Shown one piece after another: positions 36,496 through 48,086 of a stretch of 56,375 nucleotides of DNA. The translations under genes were made by a program, and so were the position numbers. The notes under the pieces were generated by a model. That model did no database searches. It was not told the DNA's origin and worked only from the letters and a program-made list of their open reading frames with translations. Positions within the stretch are counted from its first letter, which is position 1, and every line of letters begins with the position of its first letter. This stretch comes from Thermoanaerobacterium saccharolyticum (GTDB lineage Bacteria; Bacillota; Thermoanaerobacteria; Thermoanaerobacterales; Thermoanaerobacteraceae), in NCBI RefSeq assembly GCF_000747665.1, contig NZ_BBKT01000028.1, forward strand, positions 1 through 56,375. The letters run 5' to 3'.

Positions 36496-38416
36496 TATGT
36501 TCTTCCTTTCTTACGTGAATAAATGGCACAATTACTTCCTCAATAGATGCTCCACCATGTGTTATAATTCTTCTATCATTATCTACAAATGCATTATTTC
36601 CATTAGAGAGTATAAAACTGTAATCATCAGGCAATCCAAAACCTGTCCATACGAATGCATTATTGTTATTGAGCGCTTTATCATAATTTAAACCGCGTTC
36701 GTAAACTCTCACTCTTTCACCAGCTATTTCAACAATACTGCCTTCATTTAGCCGTCCATTTCCAATAGAATATATGTTCCCATGATCGGATGTTATAAAA
36801 ATTTCATATCCGTTTTTTGCTAAACTATCGAGAAATAAATTAAAATCACTATTTTTAAGCCATAATTTTAAATCTTGGTATAGTCCCTCTACAGACAGTA
36901 TTTGTCTATGAATCAACTTATCAACAATATCCACCACAAAGCCTAAAATTTTCGCCTTACGATTATTTATTATATCATTTAATCTGCTATCTTTAAAATC
37001 TATTACACTTCGCATATAAAAAACATTGTCCAAATATAAACCTTGATTCATCCAAAATCTTTTCCATTGCCTTTCTTCATAATTGGTCGTCATCAGTGTA
37101 TCTTTAAAATACACAGGTATTTCACCCGAAAAAATCGATTGCCTTGATATTGATGTCAAGGTCGGTATCCACGCAAATGACGTAGTTGACTCTATTTGCC
37201 AATATCCTTTTTCTTTCAGATAATCTTTAATAATATGCCAATCATCAAGAGACATTCCATCAAAAACTAAAAGCGCTACTTTGTCAAAACCATCTTTTTT
37301 CATCTTATAATTTATATACCATGGCACATGATGAAGCATAACTGGTCCATTAACATAAGATGCCGAAGAAAGATAACTATATTCATTAATAAGCCATTTT
37401 CTAAATCTATCTTCTATTTCTTTTTGAACGTCTTGGAATTCATGGTTAGAGCGATCTCCACTATAAAAAATATACAATGATTCTCCCCAAAGCTCAGAAA
37501 TATTTTGCCAATCTCTATACGATTTTGCCTTATCAATCTTTTCTTTTACGCTTGACAAAATATTTTCTAATTCTCTCTTCCTTCTTAAATTTTCATCATA
37601 AATTATACCGGCATGTGTCCATTTTGGCAGTGCATCAATATTATCTATCACCACAGGATCAATATATTTTTCATAAAATAAATTATCGATATACACCTTT
37701 ATATCATTATTGCCGAAATCAATTGCCGCATTTGAAGTCTTATTTAATAAATCATTTAAATATGTCTTCCATTCATCACCTAAATATGCAAAAAAATTAT
37801 CTTTAGTATAAAATACCTCTTTATTTTTTATCTTTTTAAAATAATCTTTGCTATTAAGCCTTTCTATGAAATAGTCAAAGATAATCTCAGGCAGCTCTAT
37901 TCCTTTGTAATAAATATTAACAAAGGTTTTAATTAAATCATTATAATTATTAATAACCTCAGGAACAATTCCGTATATATTTTTTAAGATATATTCTTTA
38001 GTTTCAGCTTCACTTAATTGCTTGCCTGTGTAATACGAATAAATCGAATAAAGTTTTTCAAGTATGTCTGGATGCATCTCTTTTAAAACAGTATAATTTA
38101 ATTTCGGGAATAGTTCGGTTAATGTAATTGCAATATTAGAAGAAGACATTTTTATATCATACGGTATTGTAATCTTACCGTCATATCTAATTAATAATTT
38201 CACACCACTTTTCAATTTCCCACTTGGAGCAATCTTAAATTTACTTTCAAAATAATATCTAAAAAGATCTGGATCTTTAAAATCGTAGATATCATACCCA
38301 TTTTCCTTTAGCATGCTAATTATATCACTATTTGATAAAATATTGTCTTCATCAAATACCAAGATTACATTGTTATCGCACCTATTCAATTTGCTAACTA
38401 AATAATTTATCATCAT
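36476..38416 (-). CDS. pglZ: BREX protein PglZ (alkaline phosphatase superfamily)
   Basis: A 646-residue PglZ-domain protein. The metal-site residues are visible in VALLVFDGMSLDDWHII, FITSDHGNIYSIGNGR and RRIITHGGASIEEVIVPFI, the alkaline-phosphatase-type core. PglZ is the one component found in all BREX types; its nuclease/phosphatase activity is required for phage exclusion. ATG 38416 is used because AAAGGGA lies about 9 nt upstream; a longer TTG start at 38461 has no ribosome site. Confidence 0.92.
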   Translation of the reverse strand: MMINYLVSKLNRCDNNVILVFDEDNILSNSDIISMLKENGYDIYDFKDPDLFRYYFESKFKIAPSGKLKSGVKLLIRYDGKITIPYDIKMSSSNIAITLTELFPKLNYTVLKEMHPDILEKLYSIYSYYTGKQLSEAETKEYILKNIYGIVPEVINNYNDLIKTFVNIYYKGIELPEIIFDYFIERLNSKDYFKKIKNKEVFYTKDNFFAYLGDEWKTYLNDLLNKTSNAAIDFGNNDIKVYIDNLFYEKYIDPVVIDNIDALPKWTHAGIIYDENLRRKRELENILSSVKEKIDKAKSYRDWQNISELWGESLYIFYSGDRSNHEFQDVQKEIEDRFRKWLINEYSYLSSASYVNGPVMLHHVPWYINYKMKKDGFDKVALLVFDGMSLDDWHIIKDYLKEKGYWQIESTTSFAWIPTLTSISRQSIFSGEIPVYFKDTLMTTNYEERQWKRFWMNQGLYLDNVFYMRSVIDFKDSRLNDIINNRKAKILGFVVDIVDKLIHRQILSVEGLYQDLKLWLKNSDFNLFLDSLAKNGYEIFITSDHGNIYSIGNGRLNEGSIVEIAGERVRVYERGLNYDKALNNNNAFVWTGFGLPDDYSFILSNGNNAFVDNDRRIITHGGASIEEVIVPFIHVRKEEHNAKSGL

Positions 38417-38447
38417 AAATATGCATCCCTTTGTCAGTAAAGATTTC

Positions 38448-41138
38448 TTACAACAATTCAATAATAAATAAAGGATTCAAAACCGGCAATATTTTTTCAT
38501 AATCTCTCATTTTTTGATTTAATTCATTTTCTTCTTTTTCTATCTCTTTAAGCCTATACCTTTTAACAGCATCTAAACCAATTCTTTCTGCTGCCTCTCT
38601 TCTCAATTTTAATGCATATTTATACCTATTCAAGTCTTTTTCACATTTTTCAAAGTATGATTTTTTAAGTTCTTCAAATTTATCAAAAGCTATATTTTTA
38701 GCCTTTTCAAATATCATATTGTAATTTTCTTCTGAAAGATCTTCAAATCTCTCAAAAATTATTGAAACATCATCTTTCAAGAATATGTCCCATAGCATAT
38801 TTGCTGATGCAATCCGCAGGACGCCACTTTTATTTATAAATAACGGAAATATCCTTTTAAAACTGTTATTATATCCATTGATCCCTACTTCCCATAGTGA
38901 CCAGTATCCATTTTCATTTGGAACACCATCAATTGATACAACAGGTATTTTCCCATCATATATATATTGAGGTATATTTTTAACCATATCCTCCAAATCT
39001 TTATTGTTTAATGATAAAAAGTCGTCATCTATAAGCATGGTAATATTATCACCATCAGAAAGCTTTTTATTAATATACATCTGCTTTAACCAATGCTTTA
39101 TCGGTGTATTATTGATTTTTTCAATCATTTCTATATTTAATTCTTTTTCGTCTTTTAAAATGCCCTTTATATTGTTTATCTTTTCAGCATTTTCTTTTAT
39201 CTTAATTTCGACTTCACTGACTCTAAAATCAATATCATCTGGGTTTTCTATGCTTTTCATATACAAATCAGTAAAGTCCATCTCTGACTGTACAGAATCC
39301 AATATGTCCTGCATTTTGTCTACGCCAAATTGTTCAAATATTATCTTAAGCTTTTCTTCCAAAACCTGTCTTACTCTGAATTCTATCGTATCAGATAAAA
39401 CATAATTTATTACCACTACATCTCTCTTTTGCCCTATCCTGTCAATTCTTCCAATGCGCTGTTCGATTTTCATCGGATTCCAAGGCAGATCATAATTTAT
39501 CATTATATTGCAAAACTGAAGATTAAGACCTTCACCGCCTGCATCTGTAGACACAAGTATATCGGCACTTTTCTTGAATTCGTCTATTGCATTGTTTCTT
39601 TCTTCGATCGACATTGTGCCATTCAAAATAGCAACAGAATATCCTTTTTCTTGTAGAAAATTTCGCAAGAATTCCTGCGTTGCAATAAACTCTGTAAATA
39701 TAATGACTTTAGGTTTTTCACTGTGCTCCATCTGCAATAAATCAAGATCTTCTAATAGTGTTTCTGCTTTTACATCAACATATTGGCTTTCTGCACGTTC
39801 TGCTAAATGCAACAAATCCTCTACTTCCCTCTGCTCTTTTTTTATGTCCTGATATTTAATTTTTATAAGTTCATCTAGAGCTTCCTGTGCGTCATATTCA
39901 TAAAAGTCATCTTCATCAAAATTATTACTGCTTGTTCCGCTGTTTTTTAGAATCTCAATTCTTCTCTCTAAATTCTCTTTAATTGCGTGTGTGCTGCTTG
40001 TAACTAATCTCTGCATTAAAACCATCAGAAAACCTATGTAATTTTTCTTCTCTCTCCTTGCCAAATTATATCCCTTTGATACATACTCTGTCACTTTTTC
40101 ATATAGTTCTTTCTGCAAGCTATGCCTTGCACTCCATGATATATTTTTAGTCTTCGTGATTCTGTTTTTAAAAAGCGGATTACCTTCAGAGTCTAATGCT
40201 TCCCTCTTTTCAGTTCTCACTATGTAAGGTGCCACTTGTTCCCTTACAATAGCATTTTCATCTGGAAATGCCTTTTTATCAAGCAATCTTACTAACCTCA
40301 AAAAAGAATCTGTCTTTCCTTGGTGTGGTGTGGCAGTAAGCAGTAAAAGATATGGACTTGCATCGGCTAAAACTTTGCCTAATTTATATCGAGCAACATC
40401 AGACGTTGATCCTGCTATCCTGTGGGCTTCATCCACAATAATTATATCCCAACCTGCAGCAGCTAAATCCTCAATTCTTTCTTTATTGTATTTCTCTATA
40501 TCTTCTTCTGTCCACCTTTGTCTCTTTTCCAATGGCTTTACAGAATCAATAGATGTAATAACCTGATCAAATCTCCTCCAAACATTGCCATTGCCATATA
40601 GCCTTTTAATAGCGTCAAAATCTTGTGGCAGCAGTATATTAAAATTTTCATCAAATTTATTTTTCATTTCATCATGCCACTGATTTATAAGTCCCTTTGG
40701 ACTAATAATTAGTATCCTTTTTATAAATCCTCTTGCTTTAAGTTCTTTGATTATAAGACCCGCTTCTATCGTCTTTCCTAACCCCACTTCATCTGCAAGC
40801 AAATATCTTATTTTACTATCTGATAATACACGGTTTAATGCATATATTTGATGCGGAAGTGGAATGATACTGCCGCCTATTGGCGACAGTATCCCATTTG
40901 ACAACTCATTAAATACTCTAAAAGATATAACGATATACTTAAAATAATGTATATCAAAATCGCTTCTTTGTGAACTATGTCTAAGCACATCCTCAGATAC
41001 TAAGTAGACGCTTTTATCAATAGTATCGTAAACATTATATGTTTTATAACCCCAAAGTTCATTTGAAGAAACTACTTGTACGTATCTACCTTTCTCACAA
41101 TCGAAAACCCACTGGCCTAAACTGTACAACTTAAACAC
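38448..41138 (-). CDS. brxHII: BREX helicase BrxHII (SNF2/DEAH type)
   Basis: An 896-residue superfamily 2 translocase. Motif I is LADEVGLGKTIEAG near residue 115, motif II VDEAHR, motif III LLTATPHQG, motif V VSTDAGGEGLNLQF and motif VI QRIGRIDRIGQKRD. A long charged C-terminal region follows. BrxHII replaces the Lon-like BrxL of type I in type III BREX. The start is GTG 41138, overlapping the pglX stop by 8 nt. Confidence 0.92.
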   Translation of the reverse strand: MFKLYSLGQWVFDCEKGRYVQVVSSNELWGYKTYNVYDTIDKSVYLVSEDVLRHSSQRSDFDIHYFKYIVISFRVFNELSNGILSPIGGSIIPLPHQIYALNRVLSDSKIRYLLADEVGLGKTIEAGLIIKELKARGFIKRILIISPKGLINQWHDEMKNKFDENFNILLPQDFDAIKRLYGNGNVWRRFDQVITSIDSVKPLEKRQRWTEEDIEKYNKERIEDLAAAGWDIIIVDEAHRIAGSTSDVARYKLGKVLADASPYLLLLTATPHQGKTDSFLRLVRLLDKKAFPDENAIVREQVAPYIVRTEKREALDSEGNPLFKNRITKTKNISWSARHSLQKELYEKVTEYVSKGYNLARREKKNYIGFLMVLMQRLVTSSTHAIKENLERRIEILKNSGTSSNNFDEDDFYEYDAQEALDELIKIKYQDIKKEQREVEDLLHLAERAESQYVDVKAETLLEDLDLLQMEHSEKPKVIIFTEFIATQEFLRNFLQEKGYSVAILNGTMSIEERNNAIDEFKKSADILVSTDAGGEGLNLQFCNIMINYDLPWNPMKIEQRIGRIDRIGQKRDVVVINYVLSDTIEFRVRQVLEEKLKIIFEQFGVDKMQDILDSVQSEMDFTDLYMKSIENPDDIDFRVSEVEIKIKENAEKINNIKGILKDEKELNIEMIEKINNTPIKHWLKQMYINKKLSDGDNITMLIDDDFLSLNNKDLEDMVKNIPQYIYDGKIPVVSIDGVPNENGYWSLWEVGINGYNNSFKRIFPLFINKSGVLRIASANMLWDIFLKDDVSIIFERFEDLSEENYNMIFEKAKNIAFDKFEELKKSYFEKCEKDLNRYKYALKLRREAAERIGLDAVKRYRLKEIEKEENELNQKMRDYEKILPVLNPLFIIELL

Positions 41139-43716
41139 CTAACCTTGTTTGTGCATTATCAAAGTACATCAGCAATGTCTGATCTTCCTGCAAAAATGAT
41201 TCTGGCAGCCTTTCGCCAACACTTACAATAGTCTCATAATCCTTATTTCTCCAACATTCCTTAAAGCCTACTCTTATAGCTTCTGATCTAAATGTCTTAA
41301 GCTTTCCTTTAGAATTTTTATACTCTTCAAAATCCTTTAAGAGTTTTTTCTCTCTTAATTTCTCCATGTCTGACTGTCTATTGATATCTGGCACATACCA
41401 TCTGCCATCATCATCTTTCAGAAAATTTTCTTGAAGTATGTCTATGAGCTCTGGTATGCTTTCATAATTTTCCCGATGAAGCTCTTCTAAAAACAATGGC
41501 TGTATTTCCTGGTATTTCATAGGCTTATTTAAAAGTTTATACTTAAGCCACTGTATTGCCATCTTTTCATCTTTTATGATGAATGAAAGCTGATCATTAA
41601 GCTCAAGCTTTGCTCGCTTTGAGTCATAGATTGCTGCTTGGTCCGGGAGGAAGTACATTCCGTCTCTTTCTATGTACCTTTTCTTCAGTCCAGCATAGAA
41701 GTCAGAAGATCCCATCGGTATAGATGCGCCATTCTGTATATGAAAAGCAATCATGCTGTCATAAAGTAGATAATCACATCTTTCATCTACAATATCGAGC
41801 CTATCGCCGACTTCTACTACGATAGGAAGCTTCTCAAGGTGCTGGCTTACAAAATCCCACACACCTTCTTCTGTACCAGCCTCTTTTAAAAACCTTTTTA
41901 CAAAACCTTCCTTTGGCTTATATGCCGATATAACAAGATCCTGCTTTACAGCAGTCGTTGTCGTAACTTGCTTGAAAGAGCCTTGTTTTTTGTCAAGCGT
42001 CCTAACATTAGCTATGACAAAGCCTGCTTTCAATATGGCTTCCTGTATAGCATTCCAAACAGCATTTTTTGAGTTATGAAACTCTACAGTCATCCATCTG
42101 CCTGGCTTTAATATCCTGTACATCTCTGAAAAGCACTTCTCCATCAACTCTTGATACTCATGAAGCCCTTTCTTCTGCATTTTATTAATTATAGCCTCTG
42201 TCTTATTGTTTGTAAAAACTTTAAGCCATGATTCCCATATGAAATTAAGTTCACTGTACATGAGATTGTCTCCAAAAGGAGGGTCGGTGAAGATGTAGTC
42301 AATAGAATTAGATTTTAAGTTTGTTATACTAGAACAACTTTGTGTTGTTATAGTGGCGATATTAGTACTCTTTGTTTGCTTTGTGAAAATTTGTTGAAAA
42401 TTCTTAATATTATTAATCTTATTACTTATTCCATTTATAACATTTATTTCAGGATATAATGATGGTATATAAAGTGTTCCAAGTATAGGTCCTGGAGCTA
42501 TTTTTAATGTAGGTATATATTTATTAGTTTTATTTAGTCGCACTAAAGCTCCTGTAAAGATAAATTTTAATAATCTTTCAAAAGTAGCGCCTTTTATTAC
42601 ATTAAATAAAAATGATAATACATACAAATTCCTCTTTGTATAAAAATGATGCACATGTGTTATGCCCGCATGATAACCGGATCTCCATGTATCACCCCAA
42701 TTCTTACCTTTAAACATCATCCTGTCTGTCGGATACCAGTATGGTATATCCATATCATCGATCTTTCCTATAAGCTCCATATCAAATTCATCAGGTTTCT
42801 TTTCATATCTCTTATTGTCTACTGTATAATTTATTAAGACAGGAACTTGTTTTACCTGATTTATCACTTTATCAAGTGCCTTATCGTATACAGTTTTCCA
42901 TGCTTTATCGAGGTTTTTCTTGTTTACGGCAGCACCGCAGTGTGGACACTTAAATTCATCCATCACCTTGCCATCTTCTTTATTAACTGCAGCATCCCAA
43001 AAAACTATCTCATCACTGCAGTTTGGACAGACAAAAACATCCGACCACACTGTGTAGTTTATCCTTCCTTTTATGACACTTCCATCTATGTACTTCTGAG
43101 GTACGCCATCAATCGTGTGAATCGTCTCATACATCCAGCCGCACTCTTTTTCCACTTCATCAAGGATTCTTTTTGCTTCTTTCTCGAATTCTGCAGTATC
43201 AACAGGCGTATTGTAATTGTATGCGATAAATGTTGCAGCAGGCGATAGATCACCAAGTATCGCCCTTCTCGCACCCCATTCTACTTTTTTGCCTTCTTTT
43301 TCAAACTCTTTTTCCACTTTAAACTTAAATTCTGGATCTGGATTGCCGCACATCTGTGCAGCAACGCCTGTCATACCGGTTCCGCAAAATCCATCAAAGA
43401 CGATATCACCTGGCTTTGTATAATGAAGTATATACCTCATTATGGCTTTGTGAGGTACTTTTGTGTGATACGAATGAGCATTGTATATAGGGTCGTTTTT
43501 CCCTTCTGATACGTCTGCAGCATATGGTTCGCATTTGTAATCATCAGTTTCCTCATCATACGGCTTACCATACTTCTCTATAAAATCATTTATGAAAGGA
43601 TTGGGGCATGCCGTATAGTACGGCGGATCGGAAAGCTCAATTATATCCTCATCATTTCCTATCGGAAATCCATCTATATTTCGTACACTGTCCAGCATTT
43701 CTTTTGTTAGCTTCAC
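41131..43716 (-). CDS. pglX: BREX adenine-specific DNA methyltransferase PglX (type III form)
   Basis: An 861-residue methyltransferase. The SAM motif is VFDGFCGTGMTGVAA near residue 95 and the catalytic motif DPPFGDNLMYSELNF near 490, in an order typical of DUF1156-like N6-adenine enzymes. Between them is a zinc ribbon, CPNCSDEI ... CPHCGAAVN. PglX marks host DNA and sets the target specificity of BREX. The start is GTG 43716 with GGAGG. It is intact, whereas brxC next to it is frameshifted. Confidence 0.92.
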   Translation of the reverse strand: MKLTKEMLDSVRNIDGFPIGNDEDIIELSDPPYYTACPNPFINDFIEKYGKPYDEETDDYKCEPYAADVSEGKNDPIYNAHSYHTKVPHKAIMRYILHYTKPGDIVFDGFCGTGMTGVAAQMCGNPDPEFKFKVEKEFEKEGKKVEWGARRAILGDLSPAATFIAYNYNTPVDTAEFEKEAKRILDEVEKECGWMYETIHTIDGVPQKYIDGSVIKGRINYTVWSDVFVCPNCSDEIVFWDAAVNKEDGKVMDEFKCPHCGAAVNKKNLDKAWKTVYDKALDKVINQVKQVPVLINYTVDNKRYEKKPDEFDMELIGKIDDMDIPYWYPTDRMMFKGKNWGDTWRSGYHAGITHVHHFYTKRNLYVLSFLFNVIKGATFERLLKFIFTGALVRLNKTNKYIPTLKIAPGPILGTLYIPSLYPEINVINGISNKINNIKNFQQIFTKQTKSTNIATITTQSCSSITNLKSNSIDYIFTDPPFGDNLMYSELNFIWESWLKVFTNNKTEAIINKMQKKGLHEYQELMEKCFSEMYRILKPGRWMTVEFHNSKNAVWNAIQEAILKAGFVIANVRTLDKKQGSFKQVTTTTAVKQDLVISAYKPKEGFVKRFLKEAGTEEGVWDFVSQHLEKLPIVVEVGDRLDIVDERCDYLLYDSMIAFHIQNGASIPMGSSDFYAGLKKRYIERDGMYFLPDQAAIYDSKRAKLELNDQLSFIIKDEKMAIQWLKYKLLNKPMKYQEIQPLFLEELHRENYESIPELIDILQENFLKDDDGRWYVPDINRQSDMEKLREKKLLKDFEEYKNSKGKLKTFRSEAIRVGFKECWRNKDYETIVSVGERLPESFLQEDQTLLMYFDNAQTRLGV

Positions 43717-43729
43717 GTCAATTCCTCCA

Positions 43730-46700
43730 TCATTTTATTATGATTCTTACTTTATCTTTTTCTTTGCCTTGTACCTTGTTTTCTATAAATTTCATAAAGT
43801 TGTTTTTAAAATCGTCCAATGTGACAGGACCATTGCCTGTTATGTTAGCAATAAACTCTTTAGAATCTATTTCTACTTTATCAAGTCCTTTTAAAAGGTC
43901 TTTTATAGACGATAGAAATAAATTGTCTATATTTTCCGGGAACGATCTTCTTGCAATAAACTCATTAATACACTTCTGTTGATCATCATTTAAATACCCT
44001 ATATTAATTTTTACAAAAGGATCTTCAATATTTTCAAGCAATTTTTCTTCCCATTTTTTATAAATCTCATCAATTTTATTTTCTATCTCATCCAACTTTC
44101 CATATACCAATAACTCATTTTTATCGCCATACCTATACTTGCAATGTATGCACTGGACTTCTGTTTCTAAATCTTGTTGTGTCAAACTAAAGCATGAATG
44201 GATTTTGCCAAGCTCTTCTTCTATTGCAGTCAATTCTGAACCAGTAAGTATATCAATTGATTTTAGCCTTCTTAAATTAGAAAACTTGCTACTGTTTAAT
44301 ATTTTCTTTTTATGCTCGTCTCCTTTGTAGTCCAGCCTGTGCTTTCTATGCTCTTCAAAGTATATATCGATATACTCTTTTTTAATGTTTATCAGCTCAT
44401 TAATTACGTCTTTTTTAGTCGCATTCAGATCTACATCATCGATGTTTTTAATCGTATCTTCTATTTTCTGCTTAACATCTTCCACTTTTTTAATCCAATC
44501 GTTATTGTCTGTTAATACTAAACAAGCTTTAGATATGTATACTGCGTACGCGTCAATGCTATTGACAAAATTCATTATTTTTTGAATTCTATTTATCATT
44601 TTCAATGCATCAAATTCTCTCTCAATCTCTTCTTTAGAATACCTAAAATTTCTCAATTTTCCTGGCGTATTAAACCTCTTAAGAGTATTTAAAAATGATA
44701 TAAAACCGTTCAATTCATCTTTGTATGACTTTTTCTCAGCATCATTAAATAGCAGCTTATCCCAAATTGTCTTACCACTAGTAACGTACTGAATTGTTGA
44801 ATGCGCTTCACTAATTAATTCATCAAATTTTTTATTCATCTCTTTTATTGCTTCTACCTGCTTTTCTGAATTTGAAATAGTTCCTGTTGGCAGCCCGATA
44901 ATCTCCATAAGTCTTTTTAAGGTATTAATCGGAATCCCCTTTGGTCTATCGCAAAAAGAAAAGTTGACAATATCATTTGGAGCTAACTTTGCTAAATCAG
45001 ATAGCATAGTCGCATCGTATTTCTTATTGTTTACAGTAATCGCAATCTCTCCATTATACACTAAAGTGCAAAGTATAAGAGCTACCCATTCTCCGTCCAA
45101 TCTAAACTCTTTATCAATTTCAACTTCATTTTCCAAGACGAAAATATCGTCGTGGTTTAATACTTTGCCTTCAGGCAAGCTATTCACCATATCCTGAAAA
45201 TATTTTGCATATCTTGAATTTTCAACTGTTATATTCCCATCATTGTCGATCAAGTCAAATGTCTGAAGTATTTTTGCTCCATGCTCAGACTTTTGTCCAG
45301 CAATGTAATTAAGCCCATATTTAAACATATCTTCTCTATTATCTCTAGTTATAGTAACTTTAAACTTCGGATAATCTGGATATTTATCAGCAAAGTACAG
45401 TGACAAACAAGATGAAGCAACAAAATCTATGTAATCTTTTATCGTCTCGTCTTCTCTTTTTGCACCCCTTGCTATGTCTAAAATTCTCTTTGTAACGCCA
45501 TTATGTGAAACACTAAAACAACTTCCAATATTTGTCTTTATCCATTTTACTATTTCCTTCATAAAGCCATCAGCTTTGTTGCCATAAATAGCCTTGCCAT
45601 CATTTGCTGAACTATCGTATAAAATCATTGATGCAGAATAAGACTTTAACAAACTTTCCAGCTCTTCATCGTAATTAGTAAATTCAAAAAATACTTCATC
45701 TTTTTTTCCATTTTCAATATATTTCCTATTATCTTTTGAATATGGATTTAAAAAGTATATGTAAAAATCTCTCGGTGGTTGTGCTGTTGATCTCTCATCT
45801 GGAGACCCCATAAAGAGATACCCATCTCTCTCAATATTTTTATCAAGCCATTTTAAGCTGTATTCCCAGATTTTAAAATTTGGCACATATTCTTTCACAT
45901 TCCAATCAAGAACCTTTAGCAATATTTCAAAGTAATAGCGATTTAAAGTATCATCGTCTAGTTTTTCAGCCTTTTCTTGTATGATAACATCATAGTCTAT
46001 ACCAACTCGCACCATATCAATATAATACTGCTGATTATCTTGATTGTAGGATATAAACTGTCCATTGACAGTTCGTATTATGTCTTTCATTATTGTCTCA
46101 ATTGTTGTCCTTAAGAAATCTTCTTCAAATTCCGGGATCCTTATAAATAAGCATAAATCATCCTTAATATTATCAACTGTTATTCCAATTGGCGTTCGTA
46201 TGTCGCCTGTAGCCAACCTATATACACTTAATGCATTTATAATCTTTATTGCACTATCTTTGTATTGTGGCCTTGGAAAAGAGCGCAAAATTGCTCCTTC
46301 TATTATACTGCTTTTGTCGATAACATCTTTTATATCTGGATTCGTCCTCATAGACATATTGTCTTTAATAAAATACCAATACGCATCATAAGATATGATT
46401 CCCGGCATATCCTCTGGTACTTCTTCATCAATTATATTTTTTATCAGATTCGTGATCGTCTTTAAAACTTCTCTTTTTTCAGCTATATAAATTTTTTCAA
46501 ATACTTCTATAAAAGCCGGATGAATAGGAAACAAGTCTACAAATTCATTCATTCTTTCCGCCATATTTTTATATAGACTTGAAAATTTATCTAGATGGCT
46601 TCTGATATATGCTTTTTGCTTATCATCTTTTTTTTAAAATTCTCTCTGATACAACATAGGATATATCTTCTCTTTTTATGATTATTTGTTCAAATCTATC

Positions 46701-47414
46701 TTTTACTTTTAATATCGTCCTTGCTACAAATTGAAAGCCGGGATTGTCAAACAATGATTCCTGCACGCCAGACATAAATCTAATCTTCGTTGATTTGCTT
46801 ATTTCTCCAATTTCCCTTAAGAAGGCTAAGTCTTTAATAAGCTCTTGTTCTTTTCTTGTTTTTAAGAAGTCAAAAAGTTCATCAACTACAATAAGGTAGC
46901 CTTTGCCTGGGTACTTCTCTTCAAAGAGAGCCATCATCTCCATAAGCGAGTCTTTGTTATTTGCCACTTTATCCATTGACGGAAAATTGTACTCTATTCC
47001 CAGCTGATGAATATTTTCTTCAACTTTAGACAAAACTATGTCCCTCAATGGCATGTCTGTAGAACCAATATCAAACCTTAAAACTTTAAATTTTCCAGCT
47101 ATCCTCTTCATGCCATCTTTAAACTTGTCATTTGTTACAAATTTTAGCAATTTTTCATTTTCGGCAATTGATGATATGACAGACATTAAGTGGGACTTAC
47201 CTGTGCCATAATTACCAACTATAAAAAGCCCCTTATTATCAATTGTTTCATCAAATTGCAACTGTGAAATACATATATTAACAATATTTTCTGCCATATT
47301 ATCAGACATTACATATGATTTAACAAGAGCAGCTGCTTTTTCTTCATCATCAGCATCTTTCAAATTAATTATCGTCTCAATTGGATCATAATGTACAAGA
47401 TCACCGTATCTCAC
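43730..47414 (-). pseudogene. brxC: BREX ATPase BrxC, frameshifted after the P-loop domain
   Basis: A large ATPase of about 1227 residues when joined. The first 263 residues contain Walker A GNYGTGKSHLMSVISS and Walker B GYLIVVDELFDFLK. The frame breaks in an eight-base run (46628-46635); seven would give ILKKDDKQKAYIRSHLDKF and lead into MAERMNEFVDLFPIHPAFIEVFEKI. The remaining 950 residues are mainly helical, with CIHCKYRYGDKNEL. Start GTG 47414 has GGGAGG. If the break is real the BREX system should be off. Confidence 0.88.
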
Positions 47415-47440
47415 ATTGAATCCTCCCTTTAATTTAATTT

Positions 47441-47911
47441 CTATATGCAGTTGCTGCGTATCATTATGAAATCAAGATCATCATTTTTATATCTTCTATA
47501 TTCTGGATGTGAAGGCTCTGCATACGTCAATATTTCATCTGTATAATTGCCTGTCCAAATCGCTATAATCTTTCTATATCTACTTGCACTTTTCAATAAC
47601 CGCAATGGGTCAATCTTTAAATGTGGCTCAAATAAGATCTCTATGTTGTTTAATACAATCACATCTGTCTTATAGTCATTAAGTAATTTTTTAAAATATT
47701 CATCAACATATATCCAGCGTTCAGCTATAGGAACGCTAATCAACTTTTCTGATAATCTAAGATTTACATTAAAAACATCATATGCATACTTATTAGATAT
47801 TTTCTCTACAACTTCTGCCTTGTCATCTAATTGAGTCAAAACTAGTATCAATTTATGATATTCATTTGGCAAAATAGCCAATGCGTCTCTGATATTCTCA
47901 CATAGTAACAT
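47441..47911 (-). CDS. brxF: BREX protein BrxF
   Basis: A 156-residue protein at the head of the type III BREX operon, matching BrxF in size and position. It has alternating strands and helices (KLILVLTQL, DVIVLNNIEILF, IIAIWTGN) as in a small P-loop fold. A clear Walker A (GxxGxGKT) is missing where expected, after LILVL, so nucleotide binding is doubtful. It starts at ATG 47911 behind GGGGAGG, with a consensus-like promoter upstream. Confidence 0.75.
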   Translation of the reverse strand: MLLCENIRDALAILPNEYHKLILVLTQLDDKAEVVEKISNKYAYDVFNVNLRLSEKLISVPIAERWIYVDEYFKKLLNDYKTDVIVLNNIEILFEPHLKIDPLRLLKSASRYRKIIAIWTGNYTDEILTYAEPSHPEYRRYKNDDLDFIMIRSNCI

Positions 47912-47942
47912 AATCCTCCCCTTTTCTACCTATAAGTTAATA

Positions 47943-47971
47943 ATTCTACGTAAATCTGCAATTTCCTTCAA
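47943..47971 (-). promoter_or_regulatory. Promoter of the BREX operon
   Basis: On the minus strand TTGAAG (47971-47966), a 17-nt spacer and TAGAAT (47948-47943), about 32 nt before brxF. Confidence 0.55.
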
Positions 47972-48002
47972 TTATTTTAAAGTTTTTGATAAACTCTTTA
48001 AA

Positions 48003-48041
48003 TTAAAACTCACATAAAAAGCAATGGACCTTAAATGTGAG
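48003..48041 (-). terminator. Terminator downstream of the DUF4064 gene
   Basis: CTCACAT (48041-48035) pairs with ATGTGAG (48015-48009), followed on the minus strand by TTTTAATTT. It separates the DUF4064 gene from the BREX promoter. Confidence 0.6.
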
Positions 48042-48086
48042 CTTTATTTTGAGGCCTATTTAGACTCTATGATATTGTCGAAAGTT

